From Halorubrum aquaticum (lineage in GTDB: Archaea; Halobacteriota; Halobacteria; Halobacteriales; Haloferacaceae), in contig NZ_FOPZ01000023.1 of NCBI RefSeq assembly GCF_900113615.1, positions 1 through 38,293 on the forward strand: 38,293 nt of DNA. The letters run 5' to 3'. Positions 22,852 to 30,005 of this stretch are shown here, piece by piece; within the stretch, counting starts at the first letter, position 1, and every line of letters starts with the position of its first letter. The position numbers and the translations under genes were made by a program. The notes under the pieces are model-generated. The model was not told where the DNA came from. It saw nothing but the letters and a program-made list of their open reading frames with translations, and did not search any database.

Positions 22852-23757
22852 ATGGACGTTCTCCTTCGGCTCCTCGGGATGCTCGCGGTGCTGCTCGTCG
22901 GTACCGGGCTCCGGGGCGCCGGACTGCTGAACGCCTCCCGGACCGACCGGCTCAACGCCGCCACCTACTACGTCGCGCTCCCCTCGCTCGTCTTCGTCGC
23001 GACCTACGACGGGTCGATCCCCGACCTCCTCTCCGGCGCGCTCGTCGTCGCGGTCCTCGCCTCCCTGCTGGGTACCGCCGCGGTCGCGTGGGTCCTCCAC
23101 CGGAACCGCCCGGCTTCACGGCGAAGCGTGGCGGTCGTCCAGTCGTACCACTCGAACCTCGGCTACCTCGGCCTGCCGCTCGTCGCCGCGACGTTCGGGC
23201 CGGACGTGACCGCGCTCGCGAGCGTGGTCCTCGGTGTGGCGCTGCTGGTCCAGGTGCCCCTCACCGTGACCGTGTTGAGCACGATCAACGGAACCGAAAC
23301 GAGCGTCCGGCGCGAGGCGGGCGCCCTCGCGCGAAACCCCGTCCTGATCGCGCTGGTCGCGGGGGTGTCGATCGGTGCCGTCGGGGTTCCCGTACCCGTC
23401 GCGGTCGCCGCCGGGCTGGACCTCCTCGGGTCGCTCGTGCTCCCGCTGGCGCTGCTCTGTGTCGGCGCGTCGCTCCGCGTCGACCTCCCGGTGGCCGACC
23501 CCGGCGCGACCGGGTCGGTCCTCGCGCTCAAGCTCGGGGTCGCCCCGGCGGTCGCGTGGGCGACGCTCGCCGGGTTCGGCGTCGACGCCGCGACGCTCAC
23601 CGCCGGCGTGGTCATGCTCGGGACGCCGACGGCGGTCTCGACGTACGTCTTCGCGACCGAGCTCGGCGGCGACGCCGAGTTCGCCTCCCGGAACGTGTTC
23701 GCCACGACGGTCGCGTCGATCGCGTCGCTCTACGCGATCATCCGGCTGGTCGGGTGA
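22852..23757 (+). CDS. AEC family transporter
   Basis: A 301-residue membrane protein with about ten hydrophobic helices in the two-repeat arrangement of the auxin efflux carrier/malate permease family: 'MLAVLLVGTGLRGAGLLN', 'YYVALPSLVFVAT', 'SYHSNLGYLGLPLVAATFG' (the N-(x)n-G-LP motif), 'NPVLIALVAGVSIGAVGV', 'LGSLVLPLALLCVGASLR' and 'LTAGVVMLGTPTAVSTYVFATELGGD'. Family members export or import organic acids; substrate unknown. It follows the SDR gene by 48 bases on the same strand and may be co-transcribed with it. Confidence 0.92.
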   Translation: MDVLLRLLGMLAVLLVGTGLRGAGLLNASRTDRLNAATYYVALPSLVFVATYDGSIPDLLSGALVVAVLASLLGTAAVAWVLHRNRPASRRSVAVVQSYHSNLGYLGLPLVAATFGPDVTALASVVLGVALLVQVPLTVTVLSTINGTETSVRREAGALARNPVLIALVAGVSIGAVGVPVPVAVAAGLDLLGSLVLPLALLCVGASLRVDLPVADPGATGSVLALKLGVAPAVAWATLAGFGVDAATLTAGVVMLGTPTAVSTYVFATELGGDAEFASRNVFATTVASIASLYAIIRLVG

Positions 23758-23778
23758 GCCGGAAAAACGGGGGCGGAG

Positions 23779-23943
23779 TCAGGCCGGAAGCGTGCTGATC
23801 CCGTCGATCTCCACGTAGCCGAAGCCGCACTCCGGACACCGCCACTTCGTCTTCTCCCCGAGGTGGAGGGTCGTCGCCGCCGTCCGGTAGAACGCGTGCG
23901 TCTCCCCGCAGGCCGGACAGTCCACGTCCTTTTGGAGCGCCAT
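23779..23943 (-). CDS. Small zinc-ribbon protein
   Basis: A 54-residue protein with two CxxC knuckles ('DCPACGETHAFYRT' and 'WRCPECGFGYVEIDG') about 25 residues apart, the layout of a zinc beta-ribbon. Haloarchaeal genomes encode many such micro-proteins; function unknown, and binding to nucleic acid or protein is possible. The start is ATG 23941-23943. It is convergent with the AEC transporter gene (21 bases apart). Confidence 0.8.
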   Translation of the reverse strand: MALQKDVDCPACGETHAFYRTAATTLHLGEKTKWRCPECGFGYVEIDGISTLPA

Positions 23944-23994
23944 GCGTACACGTGAGCCGACATCGGGTTTCAAGGTATTGATCCGATGGGCGGC

Positions 23995-24393
23995 CTAGAC
24001 GGCGGTGACCCACGCCTTGTACGTCGCGTCGAGCCCGTACACCTCCCGGAAGGCGCGTTCGATGAACCCCGCGACGCGGTTCGCGTCCGACCGGGCGGTG
24101 ACGACCGCGTTCGTTCCCTCCGCCTCCTCCGGGGTCACGAGCTCGTCGATCCGGAACTCGGGGAACTCGGCGAGCAGCCCCTTCAGCCGGTCCAGCTCGT
24201 CGTCGGTACAGTCCATGACGAGTTCGGTGCCCGCGAGCTGGATCCACGGCGGGACCTCCCCGCCGTCGGTGACATCGCTGTCGGGGTCGACGTCGACGGT
24301 CATCACGTCGCTCGACCGGGCGCGGTGAGCCGCCGCGGCGTCCGCGAACAGCGCCAATCGCTCCGACTCCGTCGCGGCGTCGAATCGGGTCAT
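23995..24393 (-). CDS. Conserved haloarchaeal protein of unknown function
   Basis: A 132-residue acidic soluble protein. Recognisable blocks are the N-terminal 'ERLALFADAAAAHRARSSD', 'PPWIQLAGTELVMDCTDDELDRLKGLL', 'FRIDELVTPEEAEGTNAVVTARSDANRVAGFIERAFREVYGL' in parts, and a hydrophobic 'YKAWVTAV' end. It looks like a compact alpha/beta domain and resembles a conserved haloarchaeal family, without a known activity. It is separated by 51 bases from the zinc-ribbon gene and by 48 from the next gene, all on the minus strand, so a common transcript is possible. Confidence 0.78.
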   Translation of the reverse strand: MTRFDAATESERLALFADAAAAHRARSSDVMTVDVDPDSDVTDGGEVPPWIQLAGTELVMDCTDDELDRLKGLLAEFPEFRIDELVTPEEAEGTNAVVTARSDANRVAGFIERAFREVYGLDATYKAWVTAV

Positions 24394-24441
24394 GCCGTCG
24401 TCTCGTCGCCCTCGGGACTTAAACTGCCGCGGTCGACCGGG

Positions 24442-25635
24442 CTACCGCTCGGTCTCCGCGAGCACGTCGTCGACGACCGCGAGCGTCCGCTCCGCCTCGG
24501 CGACCCGCTCGTCGATCTCGCCGCGCTCCAGTACGGCCAGGTCGTCCTCGTCGAGGGCGTCCCGCACCTCCGCGGCGCGGCGGAGCCGTTCGTACTCCTC
24601 GGAACGGGCCAGATCGCGGATCGACCGGAGGTCGGCGACCGTCCCGTCGTCGGCGATCCGCGAAACGAGCGGGATCAGCTCGTCGATCTCGTAGGCCAGC
24701 TCGTCGCCGGGGGCCGGCGGCCACTCGAGCGTCAGCGGCTCCGCGTCGATCCGGTCGAGGAACGTCCGGTGGACGGCCACCGCGGTCCGGAGCGCCCCCA
24801 CGTCCTCGACGTAGTGTTCGAGCTTCGAGTTGGAGTAGTCGGCGTACTCGAGGAGGGTGGGGATCGGCTCCTCGCCGGCGGGATGCTCGTCGACGTACTC
24901 GCGGAGGTCAGCGGGCGGGAGGTCGGCGTCGACGAAGGGGGTCGCGTCCGCGCGCTCGAGGAAGTCGAGGACCTCACGGGCCGATTCCGAGGAGTAGAAC
25001 TCGCGGAACGCCTCGCGGACCGCCTCGTCGTACGCCTCGATCGGCTCGCGGAGCCGGGAGACGTCGGCGTCGAGGTCGGCGTCCGCCATGTCGGCGACCT
25101 CGCGGAGTTCGGAGAGTCGGTCGGCGAGCGCGCCGCGGGCGTCGGTGGCTGACTTCCGGGCGCTTCGATACGTGTCGATCGCGTCGTCGCGGTCGGCGAG
25201 CAGGTCGACGTAGTCGCCGGCGGGTTCGAGCGCCTCGCGCGCTGCCGCGAAGTCGCTCTCGGAGAGCCGCCGCTTGTCGACGGCCTCGTCGGCGGCGGCG
25301 AACGCGTCCGCCGCGGGGACGTCGTCGTCGACGTCGACCGCATTCGCGAACGCTCCCTCGAACTGGACGTAGGAGCCGAAATCGCCCGTGCCGACCGCGT
25401 CCTCCTCGTACTGGTCGAGCACGCGGTGTGCCCGGCGGTAGGCGTCGGCGGCGGTCTCGACCCGGTCCTCGCCGAGGTCCGCGATCCGCGATTCGAGCCG
25501 ACGGAGCTCGTCGTACCGCTCGCGTAGCTCCGCGGCCGCCTCGCCGGCGGACCGGATCGCGTCGGCGTCGGGATCGGCGGCACGATCCGCGTCGGAGTCG
25601 GCGTCCGCGGCGGGACCGGTTTCCGGGGGGACCAT
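24442..25635 (-). CDS. Coiled-coil haloarchaeal protein (DUF7118-like)
   Basis: A 397-residue, very acidic, alpha-helical protein with long heptad-like stretches ('AAAELRERYDELRRLESRIADLGEDRVE', 'AADAYRRAHRVLDQYEEDAVGTGDFGSYVQFEGAF', 'DDAIDTYRSARKSATDARGALADRLSELREVA') and a C-terminal helix pair ending 'VAEAERTLAVVDDVLAE'. No signal peptide or catalytic motif is visible. It resembles a haloarchaeal family I recall as DUF7118. Its ATG (25633-25635) overlaps the TGA of hisI by one base, so it is translated from the hisI transcript; the reason for that linkage is unknown. Confidence 0.8.
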   Translation of the reverse strand: MVPPETGPAADADSDADRAADPDADAIRSAGEAAAELRERYDELRRLESRIADLGEDRVETAADAYRRAHRVLDQYEEDAVGTGDFGSYVQFEGAFANAVDVDDDVPAADAFAAADEAVDKRRLSESDFAAAREALEPAGDYVDLLADRDDAIDTYRSARKSATDARGALADRLSELREVADMADADLDADVSRLREPIEAYDEAVREAFREFYSSESAREVLDFLERADATPFVDADLPPADLREYVDEHPAGEEPIPTLLEYADYSNSKLEHYVEDVGALRTAVAVHRTFLDRIDAEPLTLEWPPAPGDELAYEIDELIPLVSRIADDGTVADLRSIRDLARSEEYERLRRAAEVRDALDEDDLAVLERGEIDERVAEAERTLAVVDDVLAETER

Positions 25636-26015
25636 CAGTACACCTCGTCGGGGTCGAACACTCGCTCGCCGACGTTCTCGCCGTCGATCGTGCGGTGGAA
25701 ACACGACCGGTGGCCGGTGTGACACGCGCCGACCGACTGGTCGACGAGGTACAACAGGGTGTCGGCGTCACAGTCGACGCGGACCTCCTCGACGGCCTGG
25801 GTGTGTCCCGAGGAGCCGCCCTTGTGCCACAGCTCCTCGCGCGATCTGGAGTAGTAGTGGGCCTCGCCCGTCTCGCGGGTCAACTCGAGGGCCTCCGGGG
25901 AGACGTACGCCAGCATCAGCACCTCGCCGTCCTCGGCGTCCTGTGCGATGGCGGGGACCAGCCCGTCCTCGCCGAAGTCCACCGCCACGTCGGTGTCCGC
26001 GTCGGCCTCGCTCAT
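25635..26015 (-). CDS. hisI: Phosphoribosyl-AMP cyclohydrolase
   Basis: A 126-residue HisI, opening the adenine ring of PR-AMP in histidine synthesis (step 3). All hallmarks are present: '[17 protein letters not shown]', '[21 protein letters not shown]', the metal-binding '[13 protein letters not shown]' and the C-terminal '[12 protein letters not shown]'. It is a stand-alone enzyme without a fused HisE domain. No other his gene is in the window, which fits the scattered his genes of haloarchaea. First gene of an overlapping pair with the coiled-coil protein. Confidence 0.96.
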   Translation of the reverse strand: MSEADADTDVAVDFGEDGLVPAIAQDAEDGEVLMLAYVSPEALELTRETGEAHYYSRSREELWHKGGSSGHTQAVEEVRVDCDADTLLYLVDQSVGACHTGHRSCFHRTIDGENVGERVFDPDEVY

Positions 26016-26349
26016 ACGTCGCCGGAGGCGGGCCCCTCGAATAGGCCTTTTGTTAACGTGTCAGAGAACCGTTCGCACACGTCCCATCGGATCACGAGTG
26101 AACTGCTCAACATCCACCTTTTTCTCGTCGGGTTCCCGGCGCTCACTGCGTTCGCTTCGGGAACCACTCCTCGAAAAACCTGGAGGGAAAAAGCCGACTT
26201 CGCCGTCTTCGACGGCTCCGTCGGTGAACCGCTCACTCCGTTCGCGGACGCTTACTACAGGGGACTCACGGATCGTTCAGCACAGAAGACTCACGGATCG
26301 TTCAGTACAGAGGAAGACCTTTTCATATGGATGGGAGTAATGAGGGCAG
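26016..26349. other. Gene-free stretch with palindromes and tandem repeat
   Basis: No gene is supported in these 334 bases between hisI and the first island gene. They contain GGTTCCCG...CGGGAACC (26131-26138 / 26158-26165) and CCGC...GCGG (26230-26233 / 26244-26247), whose loops both hold GCTCACT(G/C)CGTTCGC (26141-26155, 26231-26245). A 25-bp tandem repeat follows. The sequence looks like the extragenic palindromic elements seen near mobile DNA in haloarchaea. Confidence 0.55.
26263..26312. repeat. 25-bp tandem repeat, two copies
   Basis: Copies at 26263-26287 and 26288-26312 (23 of 25 bases identical; core ACTCACGGATCGTTCAG) end seven bases before the TATA box of the small membrane protein gene. 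They could be upstream regulatory sites or a duplication left by an insertion. Confidence 0.85.
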
Positions 26350-26547
26350 ATGTCTGACACTGAGTTCCCGTCCTCATGGACTGACCCCCGATACGTTGCG
26401 GCTATCGTCAGCGTGATCGCTACCGGCGCACTCTACTTTTATGCTGCCCTCACGCAATCTGGGCTAACTATAGAAGAAATCACGCTTGTGATATTCGCTA
26501 TTCTTCTCCCGACATCAATCGCATACGAAATCGCTCGCCGTTTGTGA
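26350..26547 (+). CDS. Small two-helix membrane protein (island gene 1)
   Basis: A 65-residue protein with two hydrophobic segments: 'YVAAIVSVIATGALYFYAAL' (about 15-34) and 'ITLVIFAILLPTSIAYEI' (44-61), a short polar N-terminus and 'ARRL' at the end. Codon use is markedly AT-richer than the neighbours (for example 'cta act ata gaa gaa'). A TATA element CTTTTCATAT (26319-26328) lies 26 bases before the ATG, right after the tandem repeat. No homologue is recognised; it could be an immunity, holin-like or stress micro-protein. Confidence 0.65.
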   Translation: MSDTEFPSSWTDPRYVAAIVSVIATGALYFYAALTQSGLTIEEITLVIFAILLPTSIAYEIARRL

Positions 26548-26643
26548 ACTAACTATAGCAATCCGCTTCATTGACACACCCACCTATCGATTGTTTCGGT
26601 AGCGGTAGTGTCGAACCAATAGTATTTCAACAGAGTCCAATTC

Positions 26644-26766
26644 CTATGAATGGCGAACGCATCGATACAGCAGGACAAAGAGTCCCGAGGTGACTGCGGC
26701 AGCGTCCGTTACGAGCGCAATCCATGGCTCTCGAAGCAGGTAGCCGAGGGCAGCGGCAGCCACCAC
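26644..26766 (-). CDS. Possible 40-residue membrane micro-protein (island gene 2)
   Basis: A short minus-strand frame from GTG (26764-26766) to TAG (26644-26646). It encodes a hydrophobic hairpin: 'VAAAALGYLLREPWIALVT' followed by 'DAAAVTSGLFVLLYRCVRHS'. A TATA-like AAAATAG (26794-26800) lies about 31 bases upstream. The plus strand also has a 95-codon open frame here, but its product lacks hydrophobic or family character and overlaps the next gene. It may instead be a remnant of a larger membrane protein. Confidence 0.35.
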   Translation of the reverse strand: MVAAAALGYLLREPWIALVTDAAAVTSGLFVLLYRCVRHS

Positions 26767-26828
26767 ACCGCACTACCACGTCTAAACAATGACCTATTTT
26801 GTGGACAGTCGAGCCAAGAATTTGGGAG

Positions 26829-26838
26829 ACATATATTT
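26829..26838 (+). promoter_or_regulatory. TATA box of the 58-residue membrane protein gene
   Basis: ACATATATTT is centred about 27 bases before the ATG at 26861, the usual spacing for a leaderless haloarchaeal gene. It is the main reason to believe in the short gene downstream. Confidence 0.65.
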
Positions 26839-26860
26839 GTGCTGCTGGGTATTATGACGT

Positions 26861-27037
26861 ATGAGATGGGAAATTTGGACGCTTGCGGGATTATACGTGC
26901 TCGTCGGAATCGGACTGTTCTACAGCTTGGCTATTGACTCGGACGAACTGTTTCTCACCGTGACTGCCGCAGTGTTTGCCCTGATGGGCCCGATGGCATA
27001 CCTCGTATATAAAAAGCAGATTAGTGACGGAGAGTGA
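26861..27037 (+). CDS. 58-residue two-helix membrane protein (island gene 3)
   Basis: An ATG-to-TGA frame of 59 codons. The product has helix 1 'IWTLAGLYVLVGIGLFYSLA' (5-24), a short acidic loop 'DSDE' and helix 2 'LFLTVTAAVFALMGPMAYLVY' (30-50), ending 'KKQISDGE', which fits the positive-inside rule for a cytoplasmic C-terminus. A clear TATA box supports the start. The overlapping frame (ending 26937) lacks such features. Function unknown; gene order and composition tie it to the neighbouring island genes. It ends 11 bases before the stop of the convergent island gene 4. Confidence 0.65.
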   Translation: MRWEIWTLAGLYVLVGIGLFYSLAIDSDELFLTVTAAVFALMGPMAYLVYKKQISDGE

Positions 27038-27048
27038 GTGGTCGCAAG

Positions 27049-27264
27049 TCAGATTGAATCGGCATCAGGCCGCGTCTTCTGTGCCATATACACGAGTAAT
27101 CCGACTATCCCAAAGAATCCATATACGACTCCACGAAGTCGTGGGGACGATTGCTCTCGTTTGGTAGCGTCCCGGGCGACATAATAGCCCACCGTTGGCC
27201 AAAAAATCAGTTGGTAGAGGCCGAAGCGGATGAGCAAACCATTATATGCGGTAAGTATGTCCAC
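27049..27264 (-). CDS. Small membrane protein (island gene 4)
   Basis: A 71-residue protein with 'LLIRFGLYQLIFWPTVGYYVARDATKR' and 'GVVYGFFGIVGLLVYMAQ' hydrophobic parts separated by a basic loop 'KREQSSPRLRG'. The arrangement recalls the short PLDc_N-like two-helix proteins of archaea ('YxxRDAxKRG'), but the match is weak. The start is GTG 27262-27264, six bases after the stop of the upstream gene on the same strand, so the two form an operon. AT-rich codon use. Confidence 0.65.
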   Translation of the reverse strand: MDILTAYNGLLIRFGLYQLIFWPTVGYYVARDATKREQSSPRLRGVVYGFFGIVGLLVYMAQKTRPDADSI

Positions 27265-27270
27265 GCGTAC

Positions 27271-27630
27271 CTACTTCCCACTGGCCCGTTCACCGGCATC
27301 TTGGATTTTACCGTAGGCAGGCGCAAGCACGTAATCGACTACCCCGAGCGCGACGATGAATCCCGCCAGTCGAAGTCCGCTGAAGCCGGTATCGGTCCAT
27401 AGATCCATGAGGACAACCAGCCCAGCCACCCCGATTCCGACCCCGATCCCGACAGTCAACTCCCGTCGATATTCACCCCACCAGACGATGATACCAGCAC
27501 CCAGCAGCACGATACCACTCACAACTGCATCAATACCAAATGACAGTCCACCGAAGGCGAGCCCACCCAGTATCAGTCCGATCCCGACCCGTCGAAGTTG
27601 TTCGACTGGATCAAGTTCCTGCTCACTCAT
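27271..27630 (-). CDS. Four-helix membrane protein (island gene 5)
   Basis: A 119-residue membrane protein: 'VGIGLILGGLAFGGLSFGIDAVVSGIVLLGAGIIVWW' in two helices, 'LTVGIGVGIGVAGLVVLMDLW' and 'LRLAGFIVALGVVDYVLAPAYG', with short loops and a charged tail. Start ATG 27628-27630 (MSEQELDP). The composition is lower in GC than the chromosome around it. It is the first gene of a two-gene minus-strand operon with island gene 4. No family recognised; a Gly-rich helix packing suggests an oligomeric or channel-like bundle, which is speculation. Confidence 0.7.
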   Translation of the reverse strand: MSEQELDPVEQLRRVGIGLILGGLAFGGLSFGIDAVVSGIVLLGAGIIVWWGEYRRELTVGIGVGIGVAGLVVLMDLWTDTGFSGLRLAGFIVALGVVDYVLAPAYGKIQDAGERASGK

Positions 27631-27793
27631 ACCAGACACTTCATCACACGAGCACAAAGCACTAAGGTAATTATAGAATCTTAGCGGTCAATACGCACGT
27701 CGACTCTGACAGAGGATTCACTAATACAGATCCTGGATGAAATTGACGTCCGCTCGCTCTCGCTCCCGAGCGTGTGGCGCGGCCACCATCCGC

Positions 27794-28270
27794 CTACTCC
27801 CGGCGCAACACGAGCGCGTCGCCGTCGGCGTACGCGCCCGGTCGGCGGTCCACGACGTCGAACCCGCACGTCTCGTAGAGCGCGAGCGCGGCGTCGTTCC
27901 CGGGATGGGCTTGGAGCGTCACGGGGCCGGTCGCGTCGTCGACGACCGCCGCGAGGAGCCCGCGGGCGCGACCCTCCCGGCGGAAGTCGGGCGCGACGAC
28001 GAGTTCGGCGAGGTGACAGCCGGACCGGGTCGGCGCGTCCACCGGGAGCGCGTAGCCGACGACGGGACCGCCCCCGGCGGTTGAACCGCCCGCGTCGTCG
28101 GCTGCGCGGCCGTCAGCGACGCTCACGAAGCCGGAGTCGACGGCGATCCCGTACTCGAGCAGGTCCGGGCTCGGCTCCCGGAGGTGGGCCTGGAGCGTCC
28201 GAACCCGGTCGGCGTCGGCGGGGCGGATCGGCCGGACCCGCGGGTCGGAGTGGTCCTCCAGGTCGGTCAT
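27794..28270 (-). CDS. GNAT-family N-acetyltransferase
   Basis: A 158-residue acetyl-CoA-dependent acetyltransferase of the RimI-like GNAT type. 'VRPIRPADADRVRTLQAHL' starts the domain, 'CHLAELVVAPDFRREGRARGLL' is motif A (acetyl-CoA pyrophosphate loop R-R-E-G-R-A) and 'GNDAALALYETCGFDVVDRR' is motif B. An acidic Gly/Ala/Asp-rich loop is inserted at about residues 53-68. Target (protein N-terminus or small molecule) unknown. The ATG is four bases after the stop of the DUF92 gene, so it is the second gene of that operon. High-GC codon use resumes here after the island. Confidence 0.9.
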   Translation of the reverse strand: MTDLEDHSDPRVRPIRPADADRVRTLQAHLREPSPDLLEYGIAVDSGFVSVADGRAADDAGGSTAGGGPVVGYALPVDAPTRSGCHLAELVVAPDFRREGRARGLLAAVVDDATGPVTLQAHPGNDAALALYETCGFDVVDRRPGAYADGDALVLRRE

Positions 28271-28274
28271 CAGG

Positions 28275-29684
28275 TCACCCGACTGCGACGCCGACGCCCA
28301 CGACGCCGACGGCGACCGCGAGGGCCGCGCCGGAGAGCGTCGCGAGGAAGTTCACGGCCTGGTTCCCGATCCGGTCGCCCTCGATCAGCGCACCGAGGAC
28401 GCTGTCGACCGTCATCCCGACGACGCCCGCGAGGACGACGGTTCCGACGCCCGCGAGGAGGGTCCCCCCCTCGACCACCGGATCCACGACCGGTAGCGGG
28501 GCCGCGGCGAGGAGCGCGATCAGCGCCGCCCCGGCGAGCCCGGCGACCTCGCCCTGCCAGGTCACGGCCCCGTCGGTGCCGGGTTCGACCGGCCGGAGCG
28601 TCGTGATCAGCCGCGGGGCGTCGAAGAGCCCGCCGATCTCCGAGGAGAGGGTGTCCGCCATCGCGGTGGCGATCGCGCCGGCGAACGCGAGCCGGAAGAT
28701 CGACTCGGGCACGCCGACGTGGGGGGCCGCGGCGTAGCCGAGGAGCGCGACGAGCGCGACCGCGGAGTTGGCGAGGACGTTCCCCGTTCCGCGCGCACCC
28801 TGGTTCTCCTGGGCGACGCCGCGGTCCGCCTTCTCGTCGAAGCGGTACTTCGAGGCGAGCCCGCCGCCCGCGTAGAAGGCCATCAGCGTGAGGAACCAGG
28901 CCACGCCGCCGAGCACGACGGTGAGAAGCGAGAGCAACACGCCGGTGAGCATCCCCGGAACCGAGGCGGCCCCGAGCGCGTACGAGACGTACCCGAGCCC
29001 GGCCGTCACGGCGAGGGCCGCGACGACGCCGGGGGCGGTCACGGTCGGGTCCAGCGCCGTGAACCCCCACGCGACGAGCGCGACGACGACGACCGTGATG
29101 TGGGCGTCCCGCGCGTACACGAGCGATCGGACGAGCGCCGCGGTCAGGACCGCGACGGAGCCGAGGAACGCGAACTCGGGAAGCGAGCCGACGAGCGCGT
29201 CGGGCCCGGCGGCGGAGAGGGAACCGGCGGCCGGGACGGCGGGGACGGCGGTCGCGACCGCCCCGGATCCGATCTGTCCGGCGACCGCGGCGACGCCGCC
29301 GGCGACGAGGTAGCCGGCCACGAGCCGGAACTCGTCCTCGGAGCGCGTCCGGACGAGTTCGCGCCCGAGCCGACCGCCGCCGACCGCGAGCGCGGCCGCG
29401 GCGAACGCCCCGGTAGGCAGGGGAACCGGGGGGAACGTGGCGACGACGGCGAGCCCCGCGAGCGCGAGCGCGAACGCGCCGACGCCGTAGAGGCGCTCCT
29501 CCTCCCTGTCGCCCGGGAGCGCGAGGGTCTCGAACCACTCCCCGTCGCGGATCCCGAGGAGGAACACGCCGGCGGCGAGCAGGAACGGAGCGACGGCGGC
29601 GGTGCCGAGCGCCGGCGTGAGCGTCGCGAGCGCGGCCACCGCGGCGAACACGCTCGCACGTCTGACCCTCCGATACACACCCAC
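28275..29684 (-). CDS. DUF92 (TMEM19/VTE6-like) membrane protein
   Basis: A ~469-residue polytopic membrane protein. The C-terminal half is the DUF92 domain: 'MLTGVLLSLLTVVLGGVAWFLTLMAFYAGGGLASKYR', 'RGTGNVLANSAVALVALLGY', 'FAGAIATAMADTLSSEIGGLFDAPRLITTLRPVEPGTDGAVT' in parts, and 'GMTVDSVLGALIEG'. Plant DUF92 protein VTE6 is a phytyl-phosphate kinase that uses CTP-type chemistry; by analogy the haloarchaeal protein may phosphorylate isoprenoid alcohols, which is inference. The N-terminal half adds about seven further helices. The start is one of two GTG codons (29682-29684 or 29676-29678); a minus-strand TTAAG box (about 29702-29708) fits either. Confidence 0.88.
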   Translation of the reverse strand: MGVYRRVRRASVFAAVAALATLTPALGTAAVAPFLLAAGVFLLGIRDGEWFETLALPGDREEERLYGVGAFALALAGLAVVATFPPVPLPTGAFAAAALAVGGGRLGRELVRTRSEDEFRLVAGYLVAGGVAAVAGQIGSGAVATAVPAVPAAGSLSAAGPDALVGSLPEFAFLGSVAVLTAALVRSLVYARDAHITVVVVALVAWGFTALDPTVTAPGVVAALAVTAGLGYVSYALGAASVPGMLTGVLLSLLTVVLGGVAWFLTLMAFYAGGGLASKYRFDEKADRGVAQENQGARGTGNVLANSAVALVALLGYAAAPHVGVPESIFRLAFAGAIATAMADTLSSEIGGLFDAPRLITTLRPVEPGTDGAVTWQGEVAGLAGAALIALLAAAPLPVVDPVVEGGTLLAGVGTVVLAGVVGMTVDSVLGALIEGDRIGNQAVNFLATLSGAALAVAVGVVGVGVAVG

Positions 29685-29822
29685 GAGTATCCGCGACGAC
29701 CACTTAACCCTCCCGACAGCGGGGCGACGCACCCGTTCGATGGGCGAGGAAGAACCGACGACGGCGGCGAGCCGACGGGCTCGGCAGTACTCGTAACCGG
29801 GCGGGAACGAACCGGTCGCCGC

Positions 29823-29933
29823 TCAGTACCGGTACTCGTTGAACTGGACCGCGTGACCCTCGATGACCGGAACGGTGGCCTCGTCGTCGGCGTCGTCGTC
29901 TCCGGCCGTGTCGTGTGAGTCAACCGCTGTCAT
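29823..29933 (-). CDS. 36-residue acidic micro-protein
   Basis: An ATG (29931-29933) to TGA (29823-29825) frame encoding a very acidic N-terminal half ('DSHDTAGDDDADDEA') and an ordered-looking C-terminus 'VPVIEGHAVQFNEYRY'. A minus-strand TATA box AGTTTATGTA (29956-29965) is centred 27 bases upstream, exactly right for a leaderless gene. The opposite strand is also open here, but that follows from the complementary acidic/valine codons. Function unknown; the aromatic end could be a binding or degradation motif. It is isolated, 137 bases downstream (in strand terms) of the HAD gene's start region and before DUF92. Confidence 0.6.
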   Translation of the reverse strand: MTAVDSHDTAGDDDADDEATVPVIEGHAVQFNEYRY

Positions 29934-29955
29934 ACGCTGGTAGTTACCGTACTGC

Positions 29956-29965
29956 TACATAAACT
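29956..29965 (-). promoter_or_regulatory. TATA box of the 36-residue micro-protein
   Basis: Minus strand AGTTTATGTA, 27 bases from the start codon to the box centre, in otherwise GC-rich DNA. It lies just beyond the 3' end of the HAD hydrolase gene, showing that the micro-protein has its own promoter. Confidence 0.65.
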
Positions 29966-30005
29966 ATGCGGAAAGAACGTCCGGTACTCTACGGTTCCCT
30001 TCCGT

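Noticed and set aside
26016-26236. A 74-codon minus-strand frame just upstream of hisI
   Set aside because: It reads through the palindromic elements, has repeat-derived composition and no plausible start signal.
26650-26937. 95-codon plus-strand open frame in the island
   Set aside because: The product has no hydrophobic or family-like structure, mixes unrelated composition along its length, and overlaps the better-supported 58-residue gene in another frame.
27681-27869. 62-codon minus-strand frame downstream of the GNAT gene
   Set aside because: Its first part is a shadow of the GNAT gene and it lacks a start signal or conserved-looking domain.
28719-29918. Long arginine/aspartate/glycine-rich open frame opposite the DUF92 gene
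   Set aside because: It is the complement of a GC-rich coding sequence; its composition is typical of antisense shadows and the DUF92 frame is clearly real.
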